In this document: positions 10,299-20,637 of the stretch, piece after piece
Layout of the letters: each line of letters starts with the position of its first letter
How positions within the stretch are numbered: the first letter of the stretch is position 1
Assembly: GCA_922989275.2 (NCBI GenBank)
Contig: OV277863.1
Location: 16,706,001 to 16,770,000 of the forward strand
Direction: 5' to 3'
Source: Gari tellinella
Taxonomy: Eukaryota > Mollusca > Bivalvia > Cardiida > Psammobiidae
DNA: 64,000 nt
Translations under genes and position numbers: made by a program
The notes under the pieces: generated by a model
Told to the model about the DNA's origin: nothing
Seen by the model: only the letters and a program-made list of their open reading frames with translations
Database searches by the model: none

Positions 10299-10571
10299 TC
10301 ATTTCAATTGTACTTTGTATGATGACATAAGAAATGTATTGTATGGTAAAGCTTCTGCTTTGATTCCAGACCTCACCTCTTTAGAAGATTCTGAGAAGCT
10401 GAAAGTCATTTTCACTGAACCTGAATTAATAAGAATTTCCACTAAGTCTTGTAATGATATATTGCGAAGGAGACGGTTATTTTTAAGCAAATAACTAGGA
10501 ATAAGAAAATTAGAGCTAAGATGCACTTTTGAGTGTTTTCCGTAAACTTTTACGTATGTCATTGTTGCCAA
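10299..10571 (-). other. Unrecognised 90-codon open frame
   Basis: Open frame starting MATMTYVKVYG and ending SYKVQLK, in frame with but upstream of the LINE C-terminal piece, between that piece and the duplicated block. It resembles no LINE region I know. It could be unrelated sequence caught between LINE halves, or a chance frame. No domain recognised. Confidence 0.3.
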
Positions 10572-10614
10572 AACCTGCTTTAGCCAGAAATAGTTAGCCC
10601 TGGACTAGCTAGCC

Positions 10615-12303
10615 CAGGACTGGCCGTTTCTGGACTAGTCCTATTTTAACAATGGAAATCTTGTATCTGTATATAATGATAGAAATGATTTAGTTTTCAG
10701 CATATTGTGTCTTAATCAGATGTATATCTGTCAATCAGTTCGCAACAAATCTGATTTGATGCGATAGTCGATTTCTTAAACAATTTTGTAGTACTGGTTT
10801 GGAGGTACGACTTGTTTTGGCGTGTTTACATTTGACAAATTTTAAGAACTTTCAAGTTTAATGAGGTTTTAGACAGTCATACATTCTATCTAACCAAGAA
10901 TGGCACGAGTGTGGGATTGACAGAGTCTGTTTGCTTTTTATGGTGTAAATACATGACATAAATTGGTGTGAAAATCATACATAAATGAGTGTTGTGACAG
11001 TATATGATCTTAGGGAAATTACTCACTTAGCCAAAGCAGAGTACTAATGGACTGGTGATATGAGCCAGTCATTTCTGCTTTACTTAAATGAATAGTGCAA
11101 TTACATATATGTGATATGTGGATTTAAGTTAATGAGTCATGAACTGTATTGAGAAGACACTTATAATTTGACCAGTCTCTGGTCTTATTGTATATGTGTC
11201 TTTTCAGTTTAACTCCTTGTGAAATTGTTATTCAAAATCAACCCTATCTTGTGTGTGATATTTGACTTGTTGTTTTAATGATGGAGAATTTGCTTAATCC
11301 AAGGGAAATAACTCATTTGACCTAAGCATGGGACTAACTGATGTTGCCCCTGCTTTCCCTAAATGAGTGGTGCAATAAAATATATGTGATATTTGAATTC
11401 AGTTTAGTTAATGGGTCATGAATTGTATTGAGAAGACACATATGATCCGGTTTAGTCTCGGGTCATTTTCTACATGTGTCTTTTCAGTATAGTTCTTTCA
11501 GATTGCAATTCATCTTCAACTCTATCTTATGTGTATGATAGTTGATATGGTATTTTAATGATGGAGAATAGCTTGATCCAAGGGAAATAACTCATTTGGT
11601 CTGAGCTTGGGACTAACTGATGTTCACATGGACCAGTTGCCTAAGCTTTCCCTAAATGAGTGGTGCGATAATATATATGTGATATTTGGATTCAGTTTAG
11701 TTAATGTGTCTTGAATTGTATTGAGAAGACACATATGACCTGTTTTAGTCTCAAGTCATATTCTACATGTGTCCTTTCAGTATAGTTCTTGCAGATTGCT
11801 ATTACAATTCAACTCTTATCTAATCTTATGTGTATGATAGTTGATATGTTGTTTTAAAGTTGCTTGATTATAGTATCTTATAACTCTGAATAGAGTGGTA
11901 GTGTACTAAGTGATTATTGGTATGTTATGTTATTACTGATGTATTGTACACTGAAGAGAAATAAATAAATAGGTCTCGTGCATAGGTGAGTTAACATTAC
12001 ACCTAATTTTATACCAGTACTTAATAGCTCTTACTTTACAAATGAGTGACAATGGAAACCGTCCTAATTCGCCATAAACGGCATCATTAGAAGTTTGCTT
12101 TTTCACACCCAAGACGTATTTACAAAATCTTAGGTGCAGTTTGTCAACTTCTTTTAGGTTATATACACCCCAAATTTCTGCACCATATAATAATATTGGT
12201 ACAACCATGCTGTCATATAGAGAGAGTTTTGTCTTAACATTAAGATGGATCTTATCAAAAGGATATAAAAGGTTTGAGTAGGCATATAATGCCTGTTCAT
12301 GTA
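10615..12303. repeat. Duplicated block, copy 1 (1,689 bp, second copy at 27426-29114)
   Basis: Same orientation, constant offset of 16,811 bp. By eye I found only two differences (CTTGTATCTG against CTTTTATCTG near the start, CTGTCATATAG against CTGTCAAATAG near the end) and no length change. It begins CAGGACTGGCCGTTTCTGG, includes the three-unit array at 11011-11860 and ends inside the LINE at TGCCTGTTCATGTA. Such identity in non-coding DNA implies a very recent copy or gene conversion, or an assembly duplication. Confidence 0.95.
11011..11860. repeat. Tandem array of three 280-290 bp units
   Basis: Units begin at about 11011, 11301 and 11580 with AGGGAAATAACTCATTTG or a close variant. Each then has a short inverted pair (GGGACTAACTGATG in unit 2), AAATGAGTGGTGCAATAA, and a hairpin with GAGAAGACACATATGA against TACATGTGTCTTTTCAG. 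Units are roughly 80-90% alike, older than the block duplication that copied them to 27822-28671. Confidence 0.85.
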
Positions 12304-12760
12304 AACATTTAACAGCATCGGTATAAGTTCAACACGGTTAAACCTAATGCCTAGATATACAAAACTATGCACAATTTGGATTTCCTCCCCATTTATGTAA
12401 AAGTGGTTAGTCTTTTTAATATTGATCGTTAGGCCCCAAGTTACTGAGTACTGGTATATACTGTCTATTTGAGCCTGTAAACTAACAGGATCTGTCGTAA
12501 ACAAAACAATGTCATCTGTAAAAAGTAACAAATATTTTGACAACAGCGCAAAATATTTTTTTAATGCATGAATTTAAATCAACAATGTCGTTCACAAAAA
12601 AAAAATCGGCGATAACGGTTCACCTTGCTTTAACCCGATTGTGACATCGAAGAACTCAGATAAAGTGTTACTAGACAATTTAACACATGACTGCACCTTA
12701 CTGTACATACATTCAATCATTTTTAACATTTTACAACTAATTCCAGACTGAATTAGCTTA
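11933..12760 (-). pseudogene. LINE reverse transcriptase, second half
   Basis: Minus-strand fragments give in order GLKQGEPLSP (RT block 4, about 12640-12600), FTDDIVLF in place of the canonical YADD (block 5, about 12520), SVTWGLTINIKKT, FVYLGIRFN, then after a frame change ALYAYSNLLYPFDK, PILLYGAEIWGVYNL and RFCKYVLGVKKQTS. The change of frame between about 12345 and 12305 and the isolated stops show it is dead. The end of the coding match (about 11960) abuts the foreign block that carries the tandem array. Confidence 0.85.
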
Positions 12761-12762
12761 TA

Positions 12763-13835
12763 CTATAGCGCGTCTCGATTAACGGTATCAAAAGCCCGCT
12801 GATAATCAATAAATATACACCACAATTCAGACTGTTTCGCTAAAACTTTCTGTATAATCGAATGCAGAATGTAAATTGCGTCAGATGTAGACCGACTGTC
12901 GCGAAATCCAAAGTGGCATTCCGAAAACTTTGAAGTATTCTCACTCCAACGATTTAAGCGATTACGGAGTAGTAACGAGAATATTTTAGAGGTAATATTT
13001 ATCAATGGTATGCCCCTATAATTGGCTGGATCCATTTTATCATTATTTTTGTAGATAGGTACAATAGCACCTTTGTTCCATGCATCTGGATATATACAAG
13101 AATCATATATGAAATTAAAGACATTGCAGAGATAAGGAGCAATAAAACTCTTAGCCTCTATGAAAAAATCTGCAACATTATTATCTAAGTCACAACTTTT
13201 ATGCCTTTTTAAAGAGGCAATTACCTTTTCTATCTCATCAACAGTAAACACTTTCATCCAATTCATTTAAGCAAATCATTAATATTATCGCTATCATTGT
13301 TCAATAAGACATGATCATGTGACTCAGCTGAGAATAAATTAGAAAAATGACGAACAAAATCATCAATACCAACATTATTCTCAGATGCATTAGATTTTTT
13401 TAAATTTCTTAATATAATTCCAAAAATTTCTTGGTGATGACTTGTGCATATTACAAAGTTTTTGTTTTTCTTTATTATAATAGCGTGCTTTAGCACGACG
13501 TTTAACTTTATTATATGAACATCTGCTTGATAGAAAAGATATTTTGTTATCCTGTGTAGGATTACTATAAAAATCTACGCTTAGCTACACAAAACATCTT
13601 CTTTGCATTTCTACATTCCACATCAAACCAATTTGATTTAAACTTTTTTGAATAGGTTTTAGTATTAGTAAATGACTTACCAAAATGTTTAAAAGATGTA
13701 TCATAAATCAAAGTTGAAAACTGTGACATAAAAACATTAATATCAATCTCTTTTGAGACAAGTTTTTCATTGAGCTCATCAACTATCAGCCTATCATTGT
13801 ACAATGAGTCCATGAAGTCACGGGATTTGGACAGG
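12763..13835 (-). pseudogene. LINE, linker and reverse transcriptase first half
   Basis: Three minus-strand frames: 13813-13565 (MDSLYNDRLIVDELN..., IYDTSFKHFGKSF), 13496-13263 (DFVRHFSNLFS) and 13266-12763, which holds the RT start: VIASLKRHKSCDLDN, IVPIYKNNDKMDPANYRGI, then SEC.FGF.DSRSTSDAI and IDYQRAFDTVNRDAL (catalytic F-D block). The order matches non-LTR elements between endonuclease and RT. The endonuclease is missing; the match stops at about 13835, where repeat R2 begins, so the copy looks 5' truncated. Clade uncertain (Jockey/L2/RTE-X type). Confidence 0.85.
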
Positions 13836-14286
13836 GCACTATCGATCTTGAAAAGGTTGACGTATTGATAAGCTTCAATGTGTGACTTTATAGTTCGATC
13901 AAATTTTATACATGTATACGAATTTTATTGACTTGTAATTCATGAAACCAAAACGTACATGTAAGTGGACATATAATTGGACCGTATATAACATCACTAA
14001 TTCTAATCAACGAGACTAAATATGACCCTTGATCACTGCGTTATGGATTGACAAGTCAATAAATCGGACACTTAAACAATTATTTGGATCGAATAGGACT
14101 CGAACCTATGGCCTTCGGATTGCTAGTCAATCACTCTACCGACTACGCTATGAAGGACTTTACCAAATCATATCAACATTTCCTTTATATAAATGTTCTA
14201 GTATAAGCACGTGCGAAAAAAGTCTATGTCGTCAAGACGCATTTCCGCTCGCCCGCAAGAGTGACTTCCGTATGCGAAGTACCTTA
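13836..14286. repeat. Repeat R2, copy A (contains tRNA-like segment)
   Basis: Begins ATCGATCTTGAAAAGGTTGA and aligns in the same orientation with 15125-15573 (CTTCAATGTGTG, GGATTGACAAGTCAATAAAT, CACGTGCG or CACGTACG, GCTCGCCCGCAAGAGTGACT). Divergence is clearly greater than in the 1.7 kb block. The minus strand carries a tRNA-like stretch at 14085-14156. Confidence 0.8.
14085..14156 (-). other. tRNA-like segment with pol III boxes (SINE-type head)
   Basis: On the minus strand TAGCGTAGTCGGTAGAGTG matches an A box and GGTTCGAGTCC (14107-14097) matches a B box exactly, with GATT...AATC pairing like an anticodon stem between them. The expected acceptor stem does not pair (TCCTTCA against TCGATCCA), so it is not a working tRNA gene. 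Best explained as the tRNA-derived part of a repeat. The second copy near 15385-15452 is more decayed. Confidence 0.65.
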
Positions 14287-14566
14287 AGGTACTCCGCGAG
14301 TGCGCTTAATTTCCATACAAGCTTGAAACACTCCTAGTATAAAATAGAGGCATGTCTTCATATCTCTCATGTTATTTTCAGCACACTATTTTTTCTATTT
14401 GTTTCTTTTTCTTTTCTTTATACATACACAACAAAATTATGTTCAATATATTTGGAGATTTATATGTTTACTATGTAGGGTAAGGTGTAGAGTGGGATGG
14501 ATCTCCGACCCACATGCACCTATTCACAGAGACAATAAAATATTGAACTGAAAAAAAAAATTCCAT

Positions 14567-15575
14567 ACAAGGTGTTATGAAACTTTTTATGGAGAATGAT
14601 AAAAGCCTAAGAAACAATGTGTGAAAATATGAGCAAAATTTATCGTGTGGTTTGTCTTTAAGGTCTCTTTTTCTGACAAAAACTGAAATTTTGATGATTT
14701 TATTTTTCTTAAAAATGAATAAAGCTAATGACTATAAGTCTCGCCCAATAAGTAGTCCACAACTTTTATTACAAGAAAAGTTAAAAACATTTTGAATAAA
14801 GGTGTTCAGAAAGATGTTATCAGCTATTTAAATTTTGCAAAATGCTAAAAAAATGAATTTCAAAAAACTAGATTGTTCAATGTATATTTGATTTCATGTT
14901 ATTCAAATATATGGTTGATGAAATAGTTGGTCAGAAAAACAATAGAAAATATTACAGTCAGGATTTGTTGTAATAACAGATTTTCATATTAAAATGTTGG
15001 AAATTTGAAGTTTGAGATACAGTTACCTACCTTACAATTAACATTCTGTCAATAAAATACATTAGTATTTATTCATGGACTTGCATACAAGGTTAATTAT
15101 ATTGTTTAATCATAATAATGGGCAATATCGATCTTGAAAAGGTTGACGTATTGATAAGCTTCAATGTGTGGCTTTATAGTTTGATCAAATCATATACAAA
15201 GTCATGTATACAGATTTTATTGACTTGTAAGTCATTAAACTAAAACGTACATATAAGTGGACATAGTGATGTTATATACGGTCCAATTATAATTCTAATC
15301 AACGAAGTCTAAACATAACATGTCTCTTGATCTTTGCGTTATGGATTGACAAGTCAATAAATCGGACTCTAAATAAAACAAAATTGGATCGAATGGGTCT
15401 CGAACTTACATTTAAATCGCTAGTCAATCACTCGACTGCGCTATGAAGGATTATACTAAATCTTATCATCATTTCCTTTATATAAATTTTCTAGTATAAG
15501 CACGTACGGAAAATGTCTACGTCGTCAAGACGCATTTTCGCTCGCCCGCAAGAGTGACTTCCGTATGCCAAGTAC
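14567..15575. repeat. Repeats R1 and R2, copy B, directly joined
   Basis: R1 (about 14575-15118) runs straight into R2 (15119-15573) with only TAATGGGCA between them. In copy A the same two repeats are separated by the LINE at about 9577-13835. Copy B therefore looks like the pre-insertion state, with R1+R2 forming one element of about 1 kb. A 280-bp stretch before it (14287-14566) shows no feature. Confidence 0.65.
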
Positions 15576-15717
15576 TTTAAACTAAACATTATCAATTCGT
15601 CAGAGAGACACACCTGAATATAAAATCCAGCATAAGCATATTTGAAAATACGGGTTTTTCCCAATGATCGCGCGTATGTTTGAAGTTAAATAATCTTAAT
15701 GCCAATTGCAAACAGTT

Positions 15718-15935
15718 TGAAATTATTTCCATTGCAAACAGTTTCGAGCCAGATCAGACGCCGGGAAACCCGGTGTCGGATTTGTCTCAGAACTGTCACA
15801 GAACTGTTTGCCACTCACATTTACATGAAAATTCAGAATTGTCGAAATGTTGCCCTTTTCTAACGTTTTATTGCAACGCTTTTGCGTTTCGTTTGCGATT
15901 ATAAAAACGGGAAATAATAACCGCTTCTCCACTGT
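15718..15935. repeat. TA-flanked MITE (CAGTGGAGAA family), 5' part missing
   Basis: Contains the palindrome (CAAACAGTTTCGAGCC at about 15733, GAACTGTTTGCC at about 15800), the TTTGCGTTTCGTTTGCG arm and a CTTCTCCACTGTA end. The first third is absent. Confidence 0.75.
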
Positions 15936-15947
15936 ATAAGGATGAAA

Positions 15948-16154
15948 TACAGTGGAGAAAACGTTATTCTTTCACGTTTGAACGCAAACGAAACGCAAAC
16001 GGAAAATGCTAAAATATAGAACATAACAACTGTCTATTTTTATGTGAGTGGCAAACAGTTTGGAGTCTGATCTGACTTCAAACCGTTTACAATTGAAATA
16101 AAAGTTTTAGCGTAAACGCGTTTATTGGGAAAGAATAACGTTTCCTCTACTTTA
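15948..16154. mobile_element. TA-flanked MITE (CAGTGGAGAA family) abutting a splice donor
   Basis: Ends TACAGTGGAGAAAACGTTAT and TTTCCTCTACTTTA. The central palindrome is collapsed to AACAGTTTGGAGTCTGATC plus TGACTTCAAACCG. On the minus strand its edge lies 7 bp beyond the GTAAGT donor of gene A exon 1. Confidence 0.85.
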
Positions 16155-16167
16155 GAGTGCTACTTAC

Positions 16168-16441
16168 CGTTGTATGTCTCGATGGTACTAGCTGATCTAC
16201 TGTCACAATCGCTCCCAATGCAATAGTGTACAAACCATATCCCAATATTAGCTTTGATTGTATTACCAATAACAGGCTCACGTCTTGTTATAATCCACCC
16301 TGGGGCCACGATCCCCACCCCTTGTAGTAAAAACGACAGTAGGGTAAGAATGATCAGAGGAAAGGTCATTCGATGAACTCTTCGCTGAAATGAGGTTCGT
16401 CCTGGGCTATAACCCCGATCCCGATCCAGAGACCGATCCAT
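16168..16441 (-). CDS. Claudin-like gene A, exon 1 (start of protein)
   Basis: First coding exon of a 277-residue tetraspan membrane protein assembled from three exons; likely role is cell-cell contact or barrier function at the plasma membrane, by family resemblance only. The start chosen is ATG at 16441 (MDRSLDRDRG); the frame stays open to a TTG upstream, and gene B has the equivalent ATG in the same context (SKMD). Residues 1-26 are basic and cytoplasmic, membrane segment 1 spans about 27-48 (LIILTLLSFLLQGVGIVAPG), and the first extracellular loop has W49, G67-I-W69, C74 and C79. W...G(L/I)W...C...C is the claudin/PMP22 loop signature, though the usual Cys spacing is W-x2-C-x8-10-C and here it is W-x4-C-x4-C. 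Donor G|GTAAGT at 16167-16162, phase 1. Alternatives: another PMP22/claudin superfamily member such as a calcium-channel gamma-like or LHFPL-like protein. Confidence 0.85.
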
Positions 16442-16802
16442 TTTCGTACTTGGATTGTCCAAACACTTCCCGAAAGTAAGCGAAATGAGACTAATAAATA
16501 AAATAAGTTACCTGGGCGCTGGCTACAGTTACTGTGGCTACATGTACCCGTATGTGAAGTCACTGACACGTGTCTAAGTGAACATTTTCACTGTAATGAC
16601 GTCATCTGCTTTAAACAATTGTCGTCTGCTTTGATTTCTCAAATTTGAAATTTAGATAAATTGGCTTAAATGATATCAAAATGAATTTCAAACAATTGTG
16701 ATCGTTATTACACACCGTGTCTGAGCAGGATCCCAACCGTTTGCCAATAACAATTGTACTCACGGTACAGGGATTTGCTCGTCTCCTGAACACCGCCACT
16801 TA

Positions 16803-17270
16803 TACAGTGGAGAGACGTTATTCTTTTCCGTTTAAAACCCTTTACCCAATAACCCTTTTATAACATTAAATATAGGTGATCACCTAAAGCTGGTTGAAAG
16901 TAAAGCAGAATGTGCCTTAAGGCACATTCTGCTTTACTTTCAGCCTGCTTAAAACTGCCATCTGATAAGCTATATAAAAATATTTGTTGTGGATATTGTT
17001 CATGAGGGTATAAACTAAAACTATTTTCTTCTGCGGAGGAATAAATTAAACACGCTAAAAGTCGCTTCTATGGGGGAAAGGGTTAAACGCAAACGAAACG
17101 CAAAACACTAAAACGTAGAAAATGTCAATTTTAAGTTATTTTTTACTATTATGTTTATCTGAGTGGCAAACAGTTTGGAGCCTGATCAGACGCCGGGTAA
17201 CCTGCCGGTGGAAATAATAGTTTTAGCGAAAACGCGTTTATTGGGAAATAATAACACATTATCAACTGTA
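16803..17270. mobile_element. TA-flanked MITE split by a TTAA element
   Basis: Left end TACAGTGGAGAGACGTTATT is broken after CCGTTTAA at 16835; the arm resumes at 17083 with TTAAACGCAAACGAAACGC and runs to ATTATCAACTGTA at 17270. The palindrome is reduced to its left arm (17165-17205). Removing 16836-17086 restores the family's normal CCGTTTAAACGC, so the order of insertion is clear. Confidence 0.9.
16832..17086. mobile_element. TTAA-flanked MITE with CTTAAAGCAGG-type hairpin (copy 1)
   Basis: TTAA at 16832-16835 and 17083-17086; ends AACCCTTTACCCA and TGGGGGAAAGGG. The hairpin at 16883-16953 has arms of AAAGTAAAGCAGAATGTGCC and its complement. TTAA duplications are the mark of piggyBac-type transposition. 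A sister copy is at 52065-52315, sharing GGTATAAA-like and TCGCTTCTATGGGGGAAAGG right ends. Confidence 0.9.
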
Positions 17271-17344
17271 AATCGCATTTGCAAACCGTTTTGATCTTGG
17301 TCCGTCCAGGTTTTCTATTGTTTGATATCCGTATTAAGGGTAGT

Positions 17345-17543
17345 TTCATTTGTTATTGCAATAAAACGTAGTAAAAGACAATTTTTCGATAATTCTATCT
17401 AATCCGGGTGGCAAACATTTTGGAGCCTGATCAGACACCTGGTTATCCGGAGTCTGATCTCGCCCCAAAATGTTTTAATGGAAATTGTAGTTTTATCGTA
17501 AACGCGTTTATAGGGGAAAATAATGCATGTTTTCTCCATTGTA
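17345..17543. repeat. TA-flanked MITE (CAGTGGAGAA family), left end lost
   Basis: Palindrome at about 17411-17473 (AAACATTTTGGAGCCTGATC against GCCCCAAAATGTTTT), arm TTTTATCGTAAACGCG and end TTTTCTCCATTGTA. Left terminal repeat not found. Confidence 0.7.
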
Positions 17544-17670
17544 ATTATGGCAAATGTTTCAGACAACTTTTAAGAGCAGACGATAGAACAATACGGTAGA
17601 TGAAAACGCACTATCTTTATTTTCACCAATGATGGTTTTTATTTATCTATAGAGTGATTTATTTGAGGTT

Positions 17671-17910
17671 TACAGTGGAGAATGCGTTATTCTTTCCCAA
17701 TAAACGCGTTTACGCTAAAACTATTATTTGCAGTGCAAACAGTTTGGAGCCAGATCAGACGGTAACCCGGATCAGGCTCCAAACTGTTTGCCACCAAGGT
17801 AAACATGAAATATCAGAATAGTCCAAAAGTTGTACTTTTCTACGTTTTAGTGTTTTGCGTTTGCGTACGTTTGCGTTTAAACGGGAAAGAATAACAGATT
17901 ATCCACTGTA
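17671..17910. mobile_element. TA-flanked MITE (CAGTGGAGAA family)
   Basis: Complete copy, TA to TA, with AATAAACGCGTTTACGC arm left and TTTGCGTTTGCGTACG arm right. The palindrome centre is deleted by about 10 bp (GCCAGATCAGACGGTAACCC), which accounts for the 240 bp length instead of 250. Confidence 0.9.
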
Positions 17911-18395
17911 CCTGTATTTAAAGTCCTAATATGAAATAAGGCATGGCCTTCAATGGGGTTTACCCACGATCGTTTTTAAAATCTGGAAACAGAATTAAAG
18001 AAATTGATCTCTAATATTTGTATATGAGTCAATATCTTTTTATGTAACAAAAGCATGTCCTTGTAAATTTTTGAAAGATCATACTCGGACAAGGGATAAT
18101 TGTCATCTTAAACTAATACTTACGTGTTTATATTCACATTTTATCAAAAAAAGTGCAAGAGATATGCAGAATCGTTTAATTATTTGACATTGAAACAGCT
18201 GAAAAGTCAGTTTTGCAGTGTCCCTAAAGTAGTTATTTTGATTTAATCAATAGACTTTCTATGAAATATCTGAAATATTTCAGTAGTGTGCCAATATAGG
18301 TAACTTTAACTATATCTGACTTCATATAAACCATAAAATTGTGGGAATTCCTCAGTTTAAATACTTTTTTTCATTGTTAATCACTGTACCTGGAA
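17911..18395. other. AT-rich stretch, nothing recognised
   Basis: No gene, hairpin or repeat family recognised. Confidence 0.55.
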
Positions 18396-18401
18396 TCCTG
18401 T

Positions 18402-20475
18402 TCAGTGATGTAACAATTGCCAATTATAGTTAAGTACAGAGTTGCTTTCCTTAGGTATTTATAGCAAAACATCTCCATTTTGAAAAGTGAACATTGAGGC
18501 AACAATGGCAGAAAGAATTTGTAAGATCGTGATTTGAAATAAGGAATCACTGACCATTTTAGTACTGAGGCTGGTACCATACATTTTGAACACTTCCTTG
18601 ATGTAACGATGTATTATTCTGCCTTTGACTGCAATAATCATTATTCTCTTTTTGCACAAAATGTATGCATTTGAGATATGATAAATTGTGTCATAAGGTT
18701 CCAGTATTTAGTGTAAATTAGTATGGTTAGAATGTCATTTAGGTGAAATACATCCTTGATGTAACAGTGAAATTGTTACATAAAGGACCAGAAACCGTTA
18801 TTTCAAGGAAACCAGAGACCAAAAATTAATAAAAGAAAATATTTTTCAAGTAAACGGGTATTTTACATTGAAATGAATACTTTTTATAAGGGGCAGCATG
18901 TGATGAAAGAAAAAAAGCTGCTTTTGCTTACTAGTATTAGTCACCGGACAAATCCTGTTAAACGTATGTTACATCAAGGAGGTGTTTCGTTACATGAAGG
19001 AAAACAGCTGTAAGATATTAATAAAATAGGAAAACTTTATACAGAATTTTAAAATTCACTTTTTGAAGTTGGTAGACATTATTTCAACAGTTATTATTAT
19101 GGAAATCATTACATATTCTTCCTAAAACTTTGCTATTTTCCTTAGCTGTTACATCAAGGAAATATATATTGTTACATAAAGGAAAGTTACAATGTTACAT
19201 AAAGGAAAACAAATTGCAAAACAGTTCAATATTTTCATTTTTATGTTGGATTAGTAAATACCTAAACTTTTCCATTTATTTTTTACAAGAAACTAAACAT
19301 ATGGCATAAATTTTGTATTGTAAGCCTTTATTTCAGAGCCTAATTTGTGTTACATCAAAGAATTAATATATCTATATATTTTCTGTAACACATTTATACT
19401 ATTTGTTGCTTCTTATAAGCTACAGTAACCCCAAGTCTTTAAAAATAAGTGCAAACTAGACAGGAAATCCTGATTCATGTATTCTGCTCATTGTTGGATA
19501 TATCATGCATCCGTTTTCATTTAGAAATTGGCAAATCAAGTACACACTGATATTGTAATCCTCGCTGTTACAATATAAATTCAGTGATGTAACAGGAATG
19601 TAAAATTATAGTTGCATAGGTATTTTAGTTCCCGAAATGAATGTCATAGTAAAGCATTTATACTTGAAGAGACTACATGTATACTAAGTTGGCATTCAAA
19701 CTCTTCTTTAAGGTTTATGAATCAGAAGAGTCATTTATTTCCTTAATGTAACATAGTTGCTTCTTTACTGTAACAGCCTGTCGCTAATAATATGGAATAA
19801 CTTTCAAATAACCCTAGTTTTGATACTAAGTAAGCAATGGCTAATCAGTGTAATAAAATGTTTAATTGTTTTATTTACAGTTTGTTAATGTTTATCAAAC
19901 TTTTGACGTTTGATATATCTTTGTATTTTCCTTAATGTAACATTGCTGTAGCTGCAGATTCCTTGATGTAACCATCTTCTTTTTAACAAATAAAATTCAC
20001 AGGCAATGGCAGTTTGGTGTAACTTTTGCTCTAAATGATTGTATTTATTATACTACAGCATGGAATATCAGAGGAATCATGTTCAAGTTCTGAATGTTTT
20101 GTCAGTGTGAAAACAAAATGTCAATTATGACAGTTTTTTAGGCGCAAACCGTACATGATCGGAAAATAAAATCAGCTGATATAATTTGCAAAATTTACTA
20201 TTAAGGAAATCTATTAGATGCTATTTATTGTGATGAAACACCTAATAAAATTGTTTTGATTCATTTAATGACATTGTACTTGTTTAAAGGATTGTTACAT
20301 CAAGGAAATAGTTTTGCAATAGTGTTAAATATACACCTCTACAACCTGGGTACATTTAAGCCCCTTATGTAACATATTTCCACATTACAGACATGCATGT
20401 TGCTATAGTGTAAGCCATTAACCTCAGAGAGAATATCAAAATAATCTCATCCTTGACATCAGAATTGTTACATAA
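18402..20475. repeat. Cluster of TGTTACATCAAGGAAA motifs in both orientations
   Basis: Within about 2.1 kb of AT-rich, non-coding DNA the motif TGTTACATCAAGGAAA, or its complement TTTCCTTGATGTAACA, occurs about 17 times with small changes (CAAGG to AAAGG, GATG to AATG). Clear sites: 18402, 18594, 18753, 18774, 18967, 18988, 19147, 19170, 19193, 19348, 19581, 19739, 19928, 19959, 20293, 20355 and 20466. Spacing is irregular and the intervening sequence is not repeated, so it is not a normal tandem array. Function unknown. Confidence 0.85.
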
Positions 20476-20637
20476 AAAAATATTGACTCATATACTCAGC
20501 CAAAAAAGAAAGTACCCACTGTTGTATTATAAATTATCAGCGTCACATAAATACTGCATTTATTTTTTGCTTTATAGAAAGTTGCAGACGACATGACATC
20601 GATCTCATTGTGGCTAAATAACTGGCAAATTGTAGTG

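Noticed and set aside
14085..14156. Functional tRNA gene
   Set aside because: A and B boxes are present, but the acceptor stem does not pair and the stretch recurs within a larger repeat.
16442..16462. Extending gene A start upstream to DNPSTK
   Set aside because: The upstream codon is TTG, and the same holds for gene B at 39910; the shared ATG at 16441 and 39889 is the better start.
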